64,000 bases of DNA from positions 1-64,000 of the forward strand of contig QHUB01000008.1 of assembly GCA_003221035.1 (NCBI GenBank). Reading direction: 5' to 3'. Of the stretch, positions 1 to 6,415 are shown piece after piece. The DNA is from Gemmatimonadota bacterium. GTDB lineage: Bacteria > Gemmatimonadota > Gemmatimonadetes > Gemmatimonadales > GWC2-71-9. A program made the position numbers and the translations under genes. The first letter of the stretch is position 1. Every line of letters starts with the position of its first letter. A model generated the notes under the pieces. That model was not told the DNA's origin, did not search any database, and saw nothing but the letters and a program-made list of their open reading frames with translations.

Positions 1-69
1 GGCGGCGCGCGTAGATTGTGGAATGACTCTTTCTTCAGCGCGCCGCAGCTTAAGCGCGATTCGTTAGGC
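1..69 (+). repeat. attC site, left end cut by window
   Basis: This is the right part of an attC site. It carries the GGCGGCGCGCGTAGATT stretch shared with the sites at 591 and 2394, the complementary arm CGCGCCGCAGCTTAAGCGCG and the terminal core GTTAGGC at 63-69. The left core should lie about 20 bases before position 1. The first gene of the window starts 8 bases after the core. Confidence 0.85.
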
Positions 70-76
70 GCGACGC

Positions 77-574
77 ATGGCAGAAGATGCGACGCCATAT
101 GCGTCAATTCACGACGCGCTCGGTGCTCTGGAGGACTACCTCGACCCACTGTCGTTCAGCGGGGATGATCCACACGTAGTGCGAATCGTCGTGCGCAGTG
201 GGGAGCAGTACCAAGCCAAGGTGCGGCAAGCGAACATGGACGAAATCACGCTCGTCAATCTCCCCCCTCATGGAGCGACGAAGCGGATCAACGCTGCCGA
301 CATCACCTACCTTGCAGTCGCTCTTCCAGCGCCCCGGCGTTGGCTGACTGTCGCGCTCACAACGCTCGGTCTGGGAGATATCGTTGTGGTAGGTGCCCGT
401 CTGTTACGCCCATGGCTAGGCGAAAACGCGCTGATAGTTCTGACCGTTGTAGTGGGAACCGCTGCGTTCATCCGGTTCGGCGCGTATGACCAACCTGGCA
501 GCAATCTGCTGCCCTGGGTGGTCACATTTTGCGAACCGACCGCCACATTTGGCGAACCGACCGCGTCTAGTTGA
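77..574 (+). CDS. Cassette-encoded hypothetical membrane protein
   Basis: I do not recognise this 165-residue protein. Residues 1-95 look soluble, with a beta-rich segment (VVRIVVRSGEQYQAKV, then EITLVNLP) that could be a small barrel-like domain. Residues about 88-107 and 117-133 are hydrophobic and probably form two membrane segments. The C-terminus carries a duplicated seven-residue unit, TFCEPTA/TFGEPTA, from a 21-base tandem duplication. The ATG is 8 bases after the core of the upstream attC and the stop is 17 bases before the next attC, so gene plus attC form one cassette. Transcription probably depends on an upstream cassette promoter. Confidence 0.7.
   Translation: MAEDATPYASIHDALGALEDYLDPLSFSGDDPHVVRIVVRSGEQYQAKVRQANMDEITLVNLPPHGATKRINAADITYLAVALPAPRRWLTVALTTLGLGDIVVVGARLLRPWLGENALIVLTVVVGTAAFIRFGAYDQPGSNLLPWVVTFCEPTATFGEPTASS
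523..564 (+). repeat. 21-bp tandem duplication at gene end
   Basis: Two adjacent 21-base copies beginning CACATTT and ending CGAACCGACCGC differ at one base (T or G at the eighth position). They lie in frame at the 3' end of the cassette gene and add a second TFxEPTA heptapeptide. Confidence 0.85.
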
Positions 575-590
575 AGAACCTCTGCGTGGC

Positions 591-680
591 GCCTAACCAG
601 CGCGTGAAGCTGGCGGCGCGCGTAGATTAGGGAATGAATCTTTCTTCGGCGCGCCGCAGCTTAAGCGCGATTCGTTAGGC
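591..680 (+). repeat. Complete attC site
   Basis: This 90-base site has perfectly inverted outer cores, GCCTAAC at 591-597 and GTTAGGC at 674-680. The inner arms (AAGCTGGCGGCGCGC against GCGCGCCGCAGCTT) pair imperfectly and leave the few unpaired bases typical of attC. The central loop reads GTAGATTAGGGAATGAATC. The site is nearly identical to the one at 2394-2483. Confidence 0.93.
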
Positions 681-686
681 AGCAGC

Positions 687-1088
687 ATGAGAGAACATTT
701 TCTGCTTCCCCAACTCGGCGAGATCCGGTTCGTTCACGAACTGCCCCTCGTCGAGTTGTGTAATGGTCTGGTCGCGGGCGCGCTCGCTTGTGGCGTTGAG
801 CGTCTAGAAGTGTTGGCGCCGCAGGGTGGCGCGGCCATCGCCGAGATCCGCGCCTATAAGGGAGAGTTGGGTAGTCAGTACTTCGCACTGCCCTCGTCGA
901 TGCATCGCCGGGTTGTGCGCCGCTTCAAGGCGATGGCGAGGATGCGACGGGCTCGACCGGCAGACACACAGGGAGTCATCCGGTTTCAGAGGGGTCGTAG
1001 CAAGCCAATTCCAATTCGCGTCATGCTTAGCTCCCGTGCAGACGGGCAAGCCGATATGATCATGACGTTGCCGACTCGGGAGTCGTGA
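687..1088 (+). CDS. Cassette protein resembling the GspE/PilB N-terminal domain
   Basis: This 133-residue protein has no signal peptide or membrane segment. Its order of elements resembles the domain in front of the Walker box of type II/IV secretion ATPases. A helix (LVELCNGLVAGALACGVERL) sits where those ATPases have VNxILxxAxxxGASDIHIEP. A segment ending RRFKAMARM matches the ITSRIKIMAKL region, then a glycine turn (DTQGVIRF) and a final strand set (IPIRVMLSS...MIMTLP) follow. The nucleotide-binding domain is absent, so it cannot be an ATPase by itself; it might bind or modulate a pilus or secretion motor. The ATG lies 6 bases after the attC core. The coding call is solid; the fold relation is a by-eye comparison. 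Confidence 0.7.
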   Translation: MREHFLLPQLGEIRFVHELPLVELCNGLVAGALACGVERLEVLAPQGGAAIAEIRAYKGELGSQYFALPSSMHRRVVRRFKAMARMRRARPADTQGVIRFQRGRSKPIPIRVMLSSRADGQADMIMTLPTRES

Positions 1089-1092
1089 CTTT

Positions 1093-1476
1093 GTGCTGCT
1101 GCCTAACAAGCGCCTGAAGCTGGCGGCGCCGACTTGGACGCTCCTTCTTTGTTGCGGCATCGCCGCATGCCACCGACCCACTGAGGTTCGTGGAGTCTAC
1201 GTCGCTCAAGATGGTGCTGGGACGTTCTTTCCCTGCGATGAGCCCAATACCGCGCTCCTTGTACCAGATTCCGCGCTCGCCGCGCAGTACCAGGCAGCAG
1301 TCAGTGCTCCCACCCAAGGCATGTACGTGCGGCTACGCGGAATCAACACGCGCTCAGGAAGCATCTACAGCGGTCGACGGTACTTTGTGGTCCAACAAGT
1401 GTTGGAACTGCGGCCGCGAGCGAGCGGAGAATGTCCGCGGGTGGCACACTCGATGCCTTCAGTGTTGCCATCGTGA
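1093..1476 (+). CDS. Putative lipoprotein whose N-terminus is encoded by an attC half site
   Basis: The frame is open for 127 residues from a GTG at 1093. Residues 4-12 (PNKRLKLAA) are translated from the left half of an attC site (1101-1130). A hydrophobic stretch (TWTLLLCCGIAAC) follows, with a plausible lipobox ending in Cys. The rest (RGVYVAQDGAG..., ending PSVLPS) is unfamiliar and would be periplasmic. The right half of the attC is missing, so a deletion or end-joining event probably fused the site to this gene. No strong ribosome binding site is visible, and the true start is uncertain. It could also be a gene fragment that has captured an attC-derived start. Confidence 0.5.
   Translation: MLLPNKRLKLAAPTWTLLLCCGIAACHRPTEVRGVYVAQDGAGTFFPCDEPNTALLVPDSALAAQYQAAVSAPTQGMYVRLRGINTRSGSIYSGRRYFVVQQVLELRPRASGECPRVAHSMPSVLPS
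1101..1130 (+). repeat. attC left half site
   Basis: GCCTAAC at 1101-1107 is followed by AAGCGCCTGAAGCTGGCGGCGCC, matching the left arm of the complete sites. The loop, right arm and GTTRRRY core are absent, so it should not fold as a working attC. It marks the 3' end of the cassette at 687-1088. Confidence 0.8.
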
Positions 1477-1483
1477 GCGGGTT

Positions 1484-1495
1484 GCCTAACAAGAC
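1484..1495 (+). repeat. attC core remnant
   Basis: GCCTAAC followed by AAGAC lies 8 bases after the stop of the putative lipoprotein and 21 bases before the SDR start. Only the outer core is left and there is no partner core. Position between two cassette-like genes is the main support. Confidence 0.5.
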
Positions 1496-1515
1496 AACGA
1501 GCCGTAGGGAATACC

Positions 1516-2361
1516 ATGACTGACAAGAACGTCTGGTTTGTGACCGGAGCTGGCCGGGGCATGGGCGTTGATATCGCGAAGGCGGCGCTCGCCGCGGGCC
1601 ACGCGGTCGTGGCGACCGGCCGGAACACCAACCTGGTGGCCAAGGCGCTCGGCGCGGCCGACGACCTGCTCATCGTCAAGCTCGATGTCACCCGTCCTGA
1701 GGACGCCAAGGCGGCCGTGGCCGCGGGAGTCGAGCGGTTCGGACGAATCGACGTCCTCGTCAATAACGCGGGCAACTTCTACGCGGGGTTCTTCGAGGAG
1801 CTTCCTCCTGAGGACTTCAGGGCGCAGATCGAGACGAACCTGTTCGGCCCGGTGAACGTCACGCGCGCCACGCTTCCGGTCCTCCGCGCCCAGCGCCGCG
1901 GGGTGATCGTGACGATCTCCTCAACCGGCGGTATTACCGGACAGGCATTCGTTTCGGCCTACTCTGCGGCAAAGTTCGGCGTCGAGGGATGGATGGAATC
2001 GCTGGCCGAGGAGATCGCGCCGTTCGGCATCCGCACGATGCTTGTCGAGCCCGGCTTCTTCCGCACCGAGTTGCTCACAGACCAATCGACGGTGTGGCCC
2101 GAGGCTTCGATCGACGACTACGCCGCGAAGACCCGTGAGACGGTTGCTGGCTGGAAGAAAATGAACGGCTTGCAGGGCGGTGACCCCGGCAAGCTCGCCA
2201 AGGCACTTATCCAACTTGCGAGGCAAGCCGAACCTCCGAGGCGGTGGCCCGCCGGCGCCGACGCGGTCGAGACCTTCGAGAAGAAGGCCAAGGATTTGCT
2301 CGACCAGGCCAACGCCCATCGCACACTATCGGCGTCGCTCGCGCACGACGACGCCAAGTAA
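1516..2361 (+). CDS. SDR family NAD(P)-dependent oxidoreductase
   Basis: This is a 281-residue classical short-chain dehydrogenase/reductase. It has the TGAGRGMG cofactor-binding glycine motif near residue 11, NNAG at about residue 87, a catalytic Ser in the TISSTGG strand, and the YSAAK active-site Tyr/Lys pair at about residues 155-159. The PG motif (VEPGFF) after the active site is also present. The substrate cannot be read from the sequence; close-looking proteins are annotated as generic oxidoreductases. ATG 1516 follows TAGGGAATACC, a weak Shine-Dalgarno. It is flanked by an attC core remnant and a complete attC at 2394, so it is probably cassette-borne. Confidence 0.92.
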   Translation: MTDKNVWFVTGAGRGMGVDIAKAALAAGHAVVATGRNTNLVAKALGAADDLLIVKLDVTRPEDAKAAVAAGVERFGRIDVLVNNAGNFYAGFFEELPPEDFRAQIETNLFGPVNVTRATLPVLRAQRRGVIVTISSTGGITGQAFVSAYSAAKFGVEGWMESLAEEIAPFGIRTMLVEPGFFRTELLTDQSTVWPEASIDDYAAKTRETVAGWKKMNGLQGGDPGKLAKALIQLARQAEPPRRWPAGADAVETFEKKAKDLLDQANAHRTLSASLAHDDAK

Positions 2362-2393
2362 GCGTCTAAGGCTAGCGCCATCTAACGCACGCG

Positions 2394-2483
2394 GCCTAAC
2401 AAGCGCTCGAAGCTGGCGGCGCGTGTAGATTAGGGAATGAGTCTTTCTTCAGCGCGCCGCAGCTTAAGCGCGATTCGTTAGCC
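2394..2483 (+). repeat. Complete attC site
   Basis: This 90-base site starts with GCCTAAC and ends with GTTAGCC (2477-2483), one base off the GTTRRRY consensus. Arms and loop are almost the same as at 591-680. It lies 33 bases after the SDR stop. Confidence 0.9.
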
Positions 2484-2550
2484 GGCGGCGCCGCGCTTAC
2501 CTGATGCCATGGCGCCACATTATGAATCGTCGCATCTTGCTGCCACGGTG

Positions 2551-3084
2551 ATGAAACGACTTGCACCGCTTGTTATCGCCGCCCTCGTTGCCTGCTCCAA
2601 CTCGCCGACCGCGCTCGACCTCAGTGCACTCGACCTGAGTGGAAGGTGGACGCTCCTTGATTCCGCGACGGCGGTCCACGTGGATACCGACAGGGTTTAT
2701 GCCACGGTCGTGGCCCGCGGCACAGTCGTCCTCGCCACGCTCGGGACGCACACGTATACCGTGACCGAGGCGTTCTCACTACACTTCACGCTCATTGACT
2801 CGACGGCGCGGCTCACGATGTACGAATCTAACAGCGCCGGGCTGATACAAGACACCGTCGTTGTGCGTGCAGACTCCGTCTTCGGGCTCACTCCACATCC
2901 GATTGTTGCTCCGCCAGCGACGATCTCCGCGACGAGGATCTCGCTGCACGAGTCACGGGTCGATCCTGCCACGACCGACCCGGACGCAATGGGATGTGGC
3001 CGCGCCGTCTCCCTCTTTGCGCGCCTCGGATCGGCTCCCCATCCGTCCTCCTGTAAAGAAACGCTCCTCCTCGTCAAGCAGTAG
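2551..3084 (+). CDS. Hypothetical lipoprotein
   Basis: The protein has 177 residues from ATG 2551, which gives a clean lipoprotein signal (MKRLAPLVIAALVAC, lipobox ALVAC). The ORF track start at 2509 would bury this signal, so I chose the internal ATG. The mature part (SGRWTLLDSATAVHVD, then repeated strands of hydroxyl-rich residues) looks like a small beta-barrel or lipocalin-like fold; no family is recognised. Late Cys residues (CGRAV, SSCKETLL) could form a disulfide. It follows the attC at 2394-2483 by 67 bases, so it is likely the first gene of that cassette. Confidence 0.72.
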   Translation: MKRLAPLVIAALVACSNSPTALDLSALDLSGRWTLLDSATAVHVDTDRVYATVVARGTVVLATLGTHTYTVTEAFSLHFTLIDSTARLTMYESNSAGLIQDTVVVRADSVFGLTPHPIVAPPATISATRISLHESRVDPATTDPDAMGCGRAVSLFARLGSAPHPSSCKETLLLVKQ

Positions 3085-3163
3085 GCTGTCGGGCGATTAT
3101 CGCTTTATGGTATGAGACGCCGAAGCAACGAAACCGCGTCCCCCGTTCCGCGTACGAAGGAGC

Positions 3164-4210
3164 ATGTGGGCTCACAAGGGCATTCTGCGTTTGGCCCCTT
3201 CGGTGGCGCTCGTGGGGTGCGCGATCGTCGGCGCGGTATCGCGACTTCATGGGCAAACCGTCCTCCCACGCGCACACCCGCTCGAGCCGATCGGCGCGAT
3301 TTCCGAGATGCTGGCGTCCCATCGCGTCGTCGCGGTCGGAAACGTCGAGTTTCGGGGCAACGAGCAATGCCAAGCATTCCTACGATCGCTGGTGCGTGAT
3401 TCCCGCTTCCTCGCGACGGGGACCGATATAGTCGTCGAATTTGGGAATGCGCGTTATCAGCCACTCATCGACCGGTTCGTTGCCGGCGAGGACGTTCCGT
3501 ACGGCGATCTGCGTCAGGTGTGGCAGAACACCACGCAAATCGAGTGGGAATGGGACCTGCCCATATACGAGGAGTTCTTTCGCACGGTGCGTGCGGTCAA
3601 TGCGTCGCTTCCGCGGCAACGCCAGTTGCGGGTGATCCTCGCCGATCCGCCCATCGACTGGTCGATCGTGCGCTCGAAAGCGGCACTCGATTCAGTGGCG
3701 ATCACGCGCGAGGACTACGCTGCTCGGGCGACTCAACGCGAGGTGCTCGCCCACGGCCGGCGCGCGCTCGTGATCTTCGGCGCAGGACATCTCCTGCGAC
3801 ATCCAGCATCGTCGAACCAGCGCGCCAATGGGCTCGTCGATCGACTCGAGTCGGAGGATGGGGTGATAGTGTTCACCGTCATTCCAGAAGTGCGGCGGAA
3901 TCTCACGACGCTGGACTCCACCGCGTCCAGCTGGCCGATTCCGAGTTTCGTCTCATTGCGCGGGACATCGCTTGGCGCCGCTCATTGGACGACACCTGAC
4001 GGCCGCGTCACGCCAGCGCTTCAAGATCAGGCGGATGCGATTCTCTTCCTCGGATCGCCGTCGTCCATGACGAGCGCGAGGTTGTCGCCAGCGTTGTGCG
4101 CGGACTCGGTTTACATGGCCATGCGATCGAGTCGTCTCGCGCTGCTGCCTCCGCCCCCTGGAGCGCCCATGAGTCCTGTCGACCTTCTGCGTTCCTCCTG
4201 CGGCCGTTGA
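3164..4210 (+). CDS. Exported ChaN/erythromycin-esterase-like protein
   Basis: The 348-residue protein opens with a signal-like segment (APSVALVGCAIVGAVSRLHG). The core resembles the EreA/ChaN/TraB-like group. An early strand (HRVVAVGNVEFRGNEQC) takes the place of the VVxLGExxHG motif, then DIVVEFGNARYQPLIDRF and a later strand-turn with histidine (LVIFGAGHLLRH) follow. Key acidic and His positions of true esterases are not clearly conserved, so hydrolase activity is unproven. The start ATG is directly preceded by AAGGAG. There is no attC between this gene and the lipoprotein at 2551, but an attC right half follows, suggesting a two-gene or fused cassette. Confidence 0.72.
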   Translation: MWAHKGILRLAPSVALVGCAIVGAVSRLHGQTVLPRAHPLEPIGAISEMLASHRVVAVGNVEFRGNEQCQAFLRSLVRDSRFLATGTDIVVEFGNARYQPLIDRFVAGEDVPYGDLRQVWQNTTQIEWEWDLPIYEEFFRTVRAVNASLPRQRQLRVILADPPIDWSIVRSKAALDSVAITREDYAARATQREVLAHGRRALVIFGAGHLLRHPASSNQRANGLVDRLESEDGVIVFTVIPEVRRNLTTLDSTASSWPIPSFVSLRGTSLGAAHWTTPDGRVTPALQDQADAILFLGSPSSMTSARLSPALCADSVYMAMRSSRLALLPPPPGAPMSPVDLLRSSCGR

Positions 4211-4252
4211 CAGGGTCGGTCGAGCGCGTACTTGTCATCCATGAACCTTCTA

Positions 4253-4287
4253 GTGCGGCGCCGCAGGTTAAGCGCGATTCGTTAGGC
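4253..4287 (+). repeat. attC right half site
   Basis: GCGGCGCCGCAGGTTAAGCGCG and the core GTTAGGC (4281-4287) match the right arm of complete sites. No matching RYYYAAC core is found between the stop at 4210 and here, so the left half has eroded or been deleted. The next gene fragment begins 3 bases after the core. Confidence 0.75.
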
Positions 4288-4290
4288 GGC

Positions 4291-4434
4291 ATGATGAAGC
4301 CAAACGTCATTCTAACAACGTCGTCTCTGGTCACAATCCTCTTAGTAACGTTTCACCTTGCCGACGACATGGTCCGGCAGATGGAACCGGCCAACCTCTC
4401 TAACCTTGTCGCTGAAACGCGATCCGTTAGATAG
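4291..4434 (+). pseudogene. Truncated small membrane protein gene
   Basis: The 47-codon frame starts with MMKPNVILTTSSLVTILLVTFHL, a typical first membrane helix. It continues DDMVRQMEPANLSN and then runs directly into attC right-arm sequence, which encodes the last residues ETRSVR. From memory, small cassette proteins with this start normally continue into two or three more membrane helices. The body of the gene appears to have been deleted, joining the first 40 codons to the end of an attC. The start lies immediately after a core site, as in an intact cassette. Confidence 0.6.
4411..4432 (+). repeat. attC right-end remnant
   Basis: AAACGCGATCC followed by GTTAGAT (4426-4432) matches the last bases of the right arm and the core of other sites. 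It is the only attC part left of this short, damaged cassette. The next gene starts 14 bases later. Confidence 0.6.
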
Positions 4435-4445
4435 CGCTCGAACCC

Positions 4446-5258
4446 ATGCGCTTGAGTCACGCACTCGCCTTCTTCTCCTTCTCAGCGCTTATCGCTCCGG
4501 CGCGCGGGTCGGCCCAGGCCGTCGATAGCACCAGCGGCATCATGTTCATTTTCGAGCGATTCGCCGACGTTTACGGGAGCAGGCTCGTCGCTGCGTTCGA
4601 CTCGATCCCAGCCACTCGTTACGACTACCGTCCGACCCCGGCCCAGCAGTCGATCGGGTACATCGCGCAGCACCTGGAGCAGGCGAACTACGGGCTCTGC
4701 GAGCGCTTCTCGGACTTGAAGCACCCGAGGAGCGCCGCCGACTCGCTCGCCGACACCGTCAAAGCGCGGTGGCCCAAGGACACACTTGTGGCCCGCCTTC
4801 GCGCCTCACTCCGTTTCTGCGACGATGCGCTCGACCGTGCCGCCGGTCTTTCTTCGCCCGCCAACGCGAACAGTTTGCTTGGTTTCGAGACTGACCTGGC
4901 CGAGCACTACAGCCAGCTCGCCGTGTATATGCGCCTCCTTGGTCTGGTGCCGCCGTCGGCGTTGCCCCCTCGGCCCCGCGTCGCGATCACCCTCCCGCGC
5001 GCGACGCTCGCCTCGTACGTCGGGCAATACCGACTCGCGCCGGGCGTCGAGCTCGAGGTGACCCTTGACGGTGAGTCGCTTCTCGCTCGCGCCAGCACCG
5101 GGGGCGGGCCAGTCAAGCTGTGGCCGGAGGCGCCTAGTGAGTTCTTCGTGAAGGAGGCGGAGGCGCAAGTTACCTTCACCCGCAACGCGACGGGCGCGGT
5201 GACCGGACTTGTGCTGCATCAGTACGGACGCGACCGCGCCGGGGCCAAGATACAGTAG
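4446..5258 (+). CDS. Exported DinB-like protein with C-terminal beta domain
   Basis: The 270-residue protein starts with a signal peptide (ending about ARGSAQA). Residues 30-165 follow the DinB/YfiT four-helix plan: YRPTPAQQSIGYIAQHLEQANY near the first metal-binding His, and EHYSQLAVYMRLLGLVPPS with the last His. Many DinB relatives are metal-dependent thiol transferases, but most exported ones have no known activity. The last 80 residues (LASYVGQYRLAPGVELEVTLDGESL...) look like the small beta domain often attached to peptidases and beta-lactamase-like proteins. It is a single-gene cassette: a core remnant 14 bases upstream and a complete attC 30 bases downstream. Confidence 0.85.
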   Translation: MRLSHALAFFSFSALIAPARGSAQAVDSTSGIMFIFERFADVYGSRLVAAFDSIPATRYDYRPTPAQQSIGYIAQHLEQANYGLCERFSDLKHPRSAADSLADTVKARWPKDTLVARLRASLRFCDDALDRAAGLSSPANANSLLGFETDLAEHYSQLAVYMRLLGLVPPSALPPRPRVAITLPRATLASYVGQYRLAPGVELEVTLDGESLLARASTGGGPVKLWPEAPSEFFVKEAEAQVTFTRNATGAVTGLVLHQYGRDRAGAKIQ

Positions 5259-5287
5259 TGTCAGCCGAGACCGTTCTGCCGAGCGTT

Positions 5288-5388
5288 GTCTAACACGCGC
5301 TTGACGCTGGCGTCGCCGTCTTGCAGGGGAGGCATCTGTTTGTGAAATCGTCCAGCTCGCGCCGCAGCTTAGGCGCAGTCCGTTAGAC
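5288..5388 (+). repeat. Complete attC site (variant)
   Basis: This 101-base site has perfectly inverted cores GTCTAAC (5288-5294) and GTTAGAC (5382-5388). The left arm is CGCTTGACGCTGGCG and the right arm CGCCGCAGCTTAGGCGCAG. Its loop differs from the 90-base sites, so it is a second attC subtype and points to cassettes of mixed origin. Confidence 0.9.
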
Positions 5389-5409
5389 AGCGGGATCACG
5401 CTTCGGCTC

Positions 5410-5826
5410 ATGCGCCGTCCCGTCGGCCTTACTCTTCTTATCGCATTCTTTGTGTTCGGTGCGTTGATGGCCTTTCTCGCATTCTTAGGACTTCTGCTCC
5501 GGGGCCGCTTTCTTGCCTCGATGTGGCGGGCCAATCCCCAAGCACAAGTAGCATTGACGGCGCTCGGCAGTTGGGGCGTGTTGCTCATGCTGATCGTAGC
5601 GATGGCTTGTGCTCTTGCGGCGGTCGGGTTGGGGCGCCGAGTGCAATGGGGTCATCGCTTGGCGGTAAGCATTCTCGCCCTCAATCTCATCGCTGACCTC
5701 GGGAACGCGGTGATGCGAGGCGACCTTCGGACGTTGGTTGGAGTTCCGATCGGCGGGGCGATGATCTTTTACTTACTGAGGCCTCGCACGCGAGCACAAT
5801 TCGAGGTTCACTCGGCCGCTGTCTAA
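5410..5826 (+). CDS. Cassette-encoded small integral membrane protein
   Basis: The 138-residue protein has about four hydrophobic segments: residues 5-30 (LTLLIAFFVFGALMAFLAFLG), 47-73 (ALTALGSWGVLLMLIVAMAC), 84-100 and 108-122. It has charged loops and a polar C-terminus. It resembles generic DUF-type cassette membrane proteins; no function can be given. The stop codon lies inside the core of the following attC (GTCTAAG at 5821), a tight cassette arrangement. The start is 21 bases after the upstream core. Confidence 0.72.
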   Translation: MRRPVGLTLLIAFFVFGALMAFLAFLGLLLRGRFLASMWRANPQAQVALTALGSWGVLLMLIVAMACALAAVGLGRRVQWGHRLAVSILALNLIADLGNAVMRGDLRTLVGVPIGGAMIFYLLRPRTRAQFEVHSAAV

Positions 5827-5878
5827 GCAGCGCTTGAAGCTGGCGGCGCGCGTAGATTGGAAGCGCGGTGCGTTAGGC
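5821..5878 (+). repeat. Shortened attC site
   Basis: The 58-base site begins GTCTAAG (one base off RYYYAAC) and has the common left arm TTGAAGCTGGCGGCGCGCG. It then jumps from GTAGATT straight to GAAGCGCG and ends in GTTAGGC (5872-5878). The loop and most of the right arm are deleted, so hairpin strength should be reduced. Confidence 0.8.
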
Positions 5879-5917
5879 CGCCCCCGGCCCCCCAACGACC
5901 CTCGTTCCGTGAGGACC

Positions 5918-6280
5918 ATGCCAAGATTTATTGAGCATCCCGCTATCATCTCAGCCGCCGGAAACAAGACGAAGCGAATCGAGGAGTACGCCGGCCGCGT
6001 GAGCTCCGGCCAGAACGGCGTCAGCGTCGCCCGAATGATTTCGCCTGCTGGTTGGGCGGAGCCGGGTCAGCGTCCCGATTTCGAAGAAATCACGCTCGTT
6101 TTGCGAGGTCGCGTACGAGTCGAATATGAAGGCGGCGAGCACGAGGTTGCTGCAGGGCAGGCGATTGTGGCGTCGCCGGGGGAGTGGGTGCGCTACAGCA
6201 CTCCTGATCCCGATGGCGCCGAGTACATCGCGGTGTGTGTGCCCGCATTCTCTCCGGCGATCGTCCGTCGCGACGCGTAG
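5918..6280 (+). CDS. Cupin domain protein
   Basis: The protein has 120 residues from ATG 5918, chosen over the TTG at 5834 because the latter lies inside the attC. It is a single cupin barrel: WAEPGQRPDFEEITLVLRGRVRVEYEGGEHEVAAGQAIVASPGEWVRYSTPD covers motifs 1 and 2. The usual HxH metal pair of motif 1 is replaced (RPDFEE), and no motif 2 His is clear. It may therefore bind a small ligand without a metal or be non-enzymatic. The start is 39 bases after the attC core; GTGAGGACC upstream gives a usable GAGG Shine-Dalgarno. Confidence 0.82.
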   Translation: MPRFIEHPAIISAAGNKTKRIEEYAGRVSSGQNGVSVARMISPAGWAEPGQRPDFEEITLVLRGRVRVEYEGGEHEVAAGQAIVASPGEWVRYSTPDPDGAEYIAVCVPAFSPAIVRRDA

Positions 6281-6340
6281 CGTCCGAGGCCCTGGAGGTT
6301 GGGGACGGCTTCATGCTGATATGCGCGGTGGTAGAGTTCT

Positions 6341-6390
6341 GTTGTGAAATCTTCTCGCCCGCGCTACAGCTTGGGCGCGTCTCGTTAGGC
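6341..6390 (+). repeat. attC right half site
   Basis: GTTGTGAAATCTTC...CTACAGCTTGGGCGCGTCTC followed by GTTAGGC (6384-6390) matches the right half of the variant attC at 5288-5388. A left core is not convincing upstream (best candidate near 6283, GTCCGAG). It marks the end of the cupin cassette. Confidence 0.65.
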
Positions 6391-6415
6391 AGCTCCATTG
6401 TTGGAGGACTATCCG

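Larger units (their letters stand above)
1..6390 (+). mobile_element. Integron gene cassette array (integrase not in window)
   Basis: Nine to ten plus-strand genes are each followed by attC-type repeats. Complete sites at 591-680, 2394-2483 and 5288-5388 begin with RYYYAAC (GCCTAAC or GTCTAAC) and end with the inverted GTTRRRY core (GTTAGGC, GTTAGCC, GTTAGAC). Their internal arms are imperfectly complementary, as expected for the folded bottom-strand substrate of IntI. Genes start 6-35 bases after a core site, the usual cassette layout. Several sites are half deleted, so neighbouring cassettes have fused. No tyrosine recombinase with an integron-specific domain is encoded here; it may lie left of position 1 or be absent, making this a cluster of attC sites lacking an integrase. 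The array shape is seen directly; its mobility is inference. Confidence 0.82.

Noticed and set aside
5834-5917. TTG start of the cupin ORF at 5834
   Set aside because: It would translate attC sequence; the ATG at 5918 gives the normal cupin N-terminus with a ribosome site.
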